DNA of 6,996 bases from positions 1 through 6,996 of the forward strand of contig JANOAI010000273.1 in NCBI GenBank assembly GCA_031411055.1, given 5' to 3'. Positions within the stretch are counted from its first letter, which is position 1. Each line of letters begins with the position of its first letter. Under the pieces are notes generated by a model. That model worked only from the letters and a program-made list of their open reading frames with translations. It searched no databases and was not told the origin of the DNA. The DNA comes from JAIYDQ01 sp031411055 (lineage in GTDB: Bacteria > Planctomycetota > Planctomycetia > Pirellulales > Pirellulaceae). Shown one piece after another: positions 5,933 to 6,996 of the stretch. The position numbers and the translations under genes are program-made.

Positions 5933-6958
5933 ATGAAGCTAACTTCATTCATACCCCTGTTTGTTTTAACAGCCGCTGCCGTTGCAATCCCCTGTTTTGC
6001 TCAATCGAAAACTGAAATGCGAACACTCGGCAAAATCGAAGTTTACGACCCAAACCTGGAAACCCTCCTGGATCCCAAAACCCCGATCGAAATTTTGGCC
6101 GACGGCTTTACCTGGACAGAAGGCCCTGTCTGGATCGGCTCGGCCACAGATGGTCATCTGCTATTCTCGGACATCCCGCGTAATACGATTTTTCGTTGGA
6201 AGAAATCGGATGGGATCTCCGTCTTCATGTCGCCTTCAGGATACACGGGCGTCACCTACTACGGACTCGAACCAGGTAGTAATGGTCTTTGCCTCGACAT
6301 CGATGGCCAACTGATCCTTTGTGAGCATGGAGACCGACGAGTGAGTAGGCTCACGCCCGGCGGTGGAAAAAGAACGCTTGCCGATAACTATCAAGGCAAA
6401 CGACTGAACAGCCCCAATGATGTAACGTTGATGGCGAACGGTGATCTCTACTTCACCGATCCTCCCTACGGATTGCCCGCTCGCGAGAAAGATCCGCGCC
6501 GCGAACTCGATCATTTCGGTGTCTATCGCATCAGCAAAAAAACCGGCGAATTAACGCTGCTTACGACACAATTGCAACGCCCCAATGGTATCGCCTTCTC
6601 GCCCGATGATAAAACTTTATACGTTGCACAAAGCGATCCTAAGCAAGCCGTTTGGATGGCCTTCAACGTTAAGCCGGATGGAACACTTGAAACGGGAAAA
6701 GTCCTACTCGATGTTACCGATCAAATCGGGGTCCAACCTGGACTTCCCGATGGCATGTCAGTCGACGACAAAGGAAATCTTTGGGCCAGCGGCCCAGGCG
6801 GAATTTTTGTGATCTCGCCGCAAGGTAAAGCGCTCGGCCGAATCACGACCAACGAGCGAACAAGCAATTGCTGCTTCGGCGAAGACGGCTCGACACTTTT
6901 CATGACCGTCGACAGCTACCTCTGTCGCGTGAAGACGAAATCCCACGGAAGTCGATAG
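5933..6958 (+). CDS. Secreted SMP-30/gluconolactonase family protein
   Basis: This 341-residue protein is of the SMP-30/gluconolactonase/LRE family, six-bladed beta-propellers that use a divalent metal to open sugar lactones. The N-terminus is a clear signal peptide: MK, a hydrophobic core (FIPLFVLTAAAVAIP, 6-20) and a likely cleavage after CFA (about 23). Cys21 is not in a good lipobox (Pro precedes it), so a lipoprotein is unlikely. The metal-ligand positions of the family appear intact: E63 (WTEGPVW), N162 (NSPNDV), N218 (RPNGIAFS) and D273 (LPDGMSVD). Blade-type repeats include HLLFSD, GDLYFTD, KTLYVA and GNLWAS. It starts 3 bp after the glycosyltransferase stop with AGGA ten bases upstream, so the two genes are probably co-translated. 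The natural lactone is not known; gluconolactonase is only the closest named activity. Confidence 0.94.
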   Translation: MKLTSFIPLFVLTAAAVAIPCFAQSKTEMRTLGKIEVYDPNLETLLDPKTPIEILADGFTWTEGPVWIGSATDGHLLFSDIPRNTIFRWKKSDGISVFMSPSGYTGVTYYGLEPGSNGLCLDIDGQLILCEHGDRRVSRLTPGGGKRTLADNYQGKRLNSPNDVTLMANGDLYFTDPPYGLPAREKDPRRELDHFGVYRISKKTGELTLLTTQLQRPNGIAFSPDDKTLYVAQSDPKQAVWMAFNVKPDGTLETGKVLLDVTDQIGVQPGLPDGMSVDDKGNLWASGPGGIFVISPQGKALGRITTNERTSNCCFGEDGSTLFMTVDSYLCRVKTKSHGSR

Positions 6959-6996
6959 CGAACTACGACTAGCCGACGATTGAGCCTGAGGCGCTA
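6959..6996. other. Terminal intergenic stretch with short inverted motifs, cut by the window edge
   Basis: The last 38 bases contain no gene start. They include TAGC (6970-6973) mirrored by GCTA at the very end (6993-6996) and a small GCC-TGA-GGC hairpin core (6984-6992). This could be the first part of a dispersed palindromic repeat or a terminator after the SMP-30 gene, but the window ends too soon to decide. Confidence 0.3.

Noticed and set aside
5984..5998. Lipoprotein attachment at Cys21 of the SMP-30 protein
   Set aside because: Residues before the cysteine are A-I-P, and Pro at -1 does not fit a lipobox. A normal signal-peptidase I site after CFA fits better.
1..6996. CRISPR array, tRNA or rRNA gene, insertion sequence, defence or toxin-antitoxin cassette
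   Set aside because: No regularly spaced repeats, cloverleaf-like sequence, transposase, nuclease or toxin-like small gene pair was seen. Nearly all the window is covered by six ordinary protein genes.

Overview
This window looks like an ordinary chromosomal segment of a planctomycete, most likely a Pirellulaceae-type relative (Rhodopirellula/Blastopirellula group). That placement is an inference. It rests on a Tat-exported sugar-isomerase-like TIM barrel, a secreted SMP-30 family lactonase, weak or absent Shine-Dalgarno sequences, balanced base composition with frequent CGATCG, and a large exported protein of duplicated beta-rich units joined by a Ser/Thr/Pro/Asn linker. No marker gene in the window fixes the genus.

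Layout. Positions 1-210 are non-coding and hold a striking perfect palindrome (54-88) flanked by an 11-bp direct repeat. Positions 211-2001 (+) encode an exported two-unit protein of unknown function. Its 3' end overlaps by 14 bp the 3' end of a convergent minus-strand gene set. That set, in transcription order, is queA (4682-3606), a Nudix-superfamily protein (3565-2963) and a Tat-signal hydroxypyruvate-isomerase-like protein (2926-1988). The gaps are 40 and 36 bp, so a single operon is plausible. queA is divergent from a plus-strand pair, a GT4-type glycosyltransferase (4736-5929) and a secreted SMP-30/gluconolactonase-like protein (5933-6958). That pair is separated by only 3 bp, which suggests translational coupling. 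The last 38 bases are intergenic and may begin a repeat.

How the genes relate. QueA makes a queuosine precursor in tRNA. The Nudix protein probably hydrolyses a nucleotide-like pyrophosphate. The TIM barrel and the SMP-30 protein are both predicted to be exported and belong to sugar/sugar-acid enzyme families. The glycosyltransferase is cytoplasmic and probably builds a surface or secreted glycan. No single pathway unites all six genes.

I found no RNA gene, CRISPR array, insertion sequence, toxin-antitoxin or defence cassette, and no convincing undescribed system. The best second-look items are the duplicated exported protein, the 5' palindrome with its flanking repeats, the degenerate Nudix box, and the short convergent and divergent junctions.
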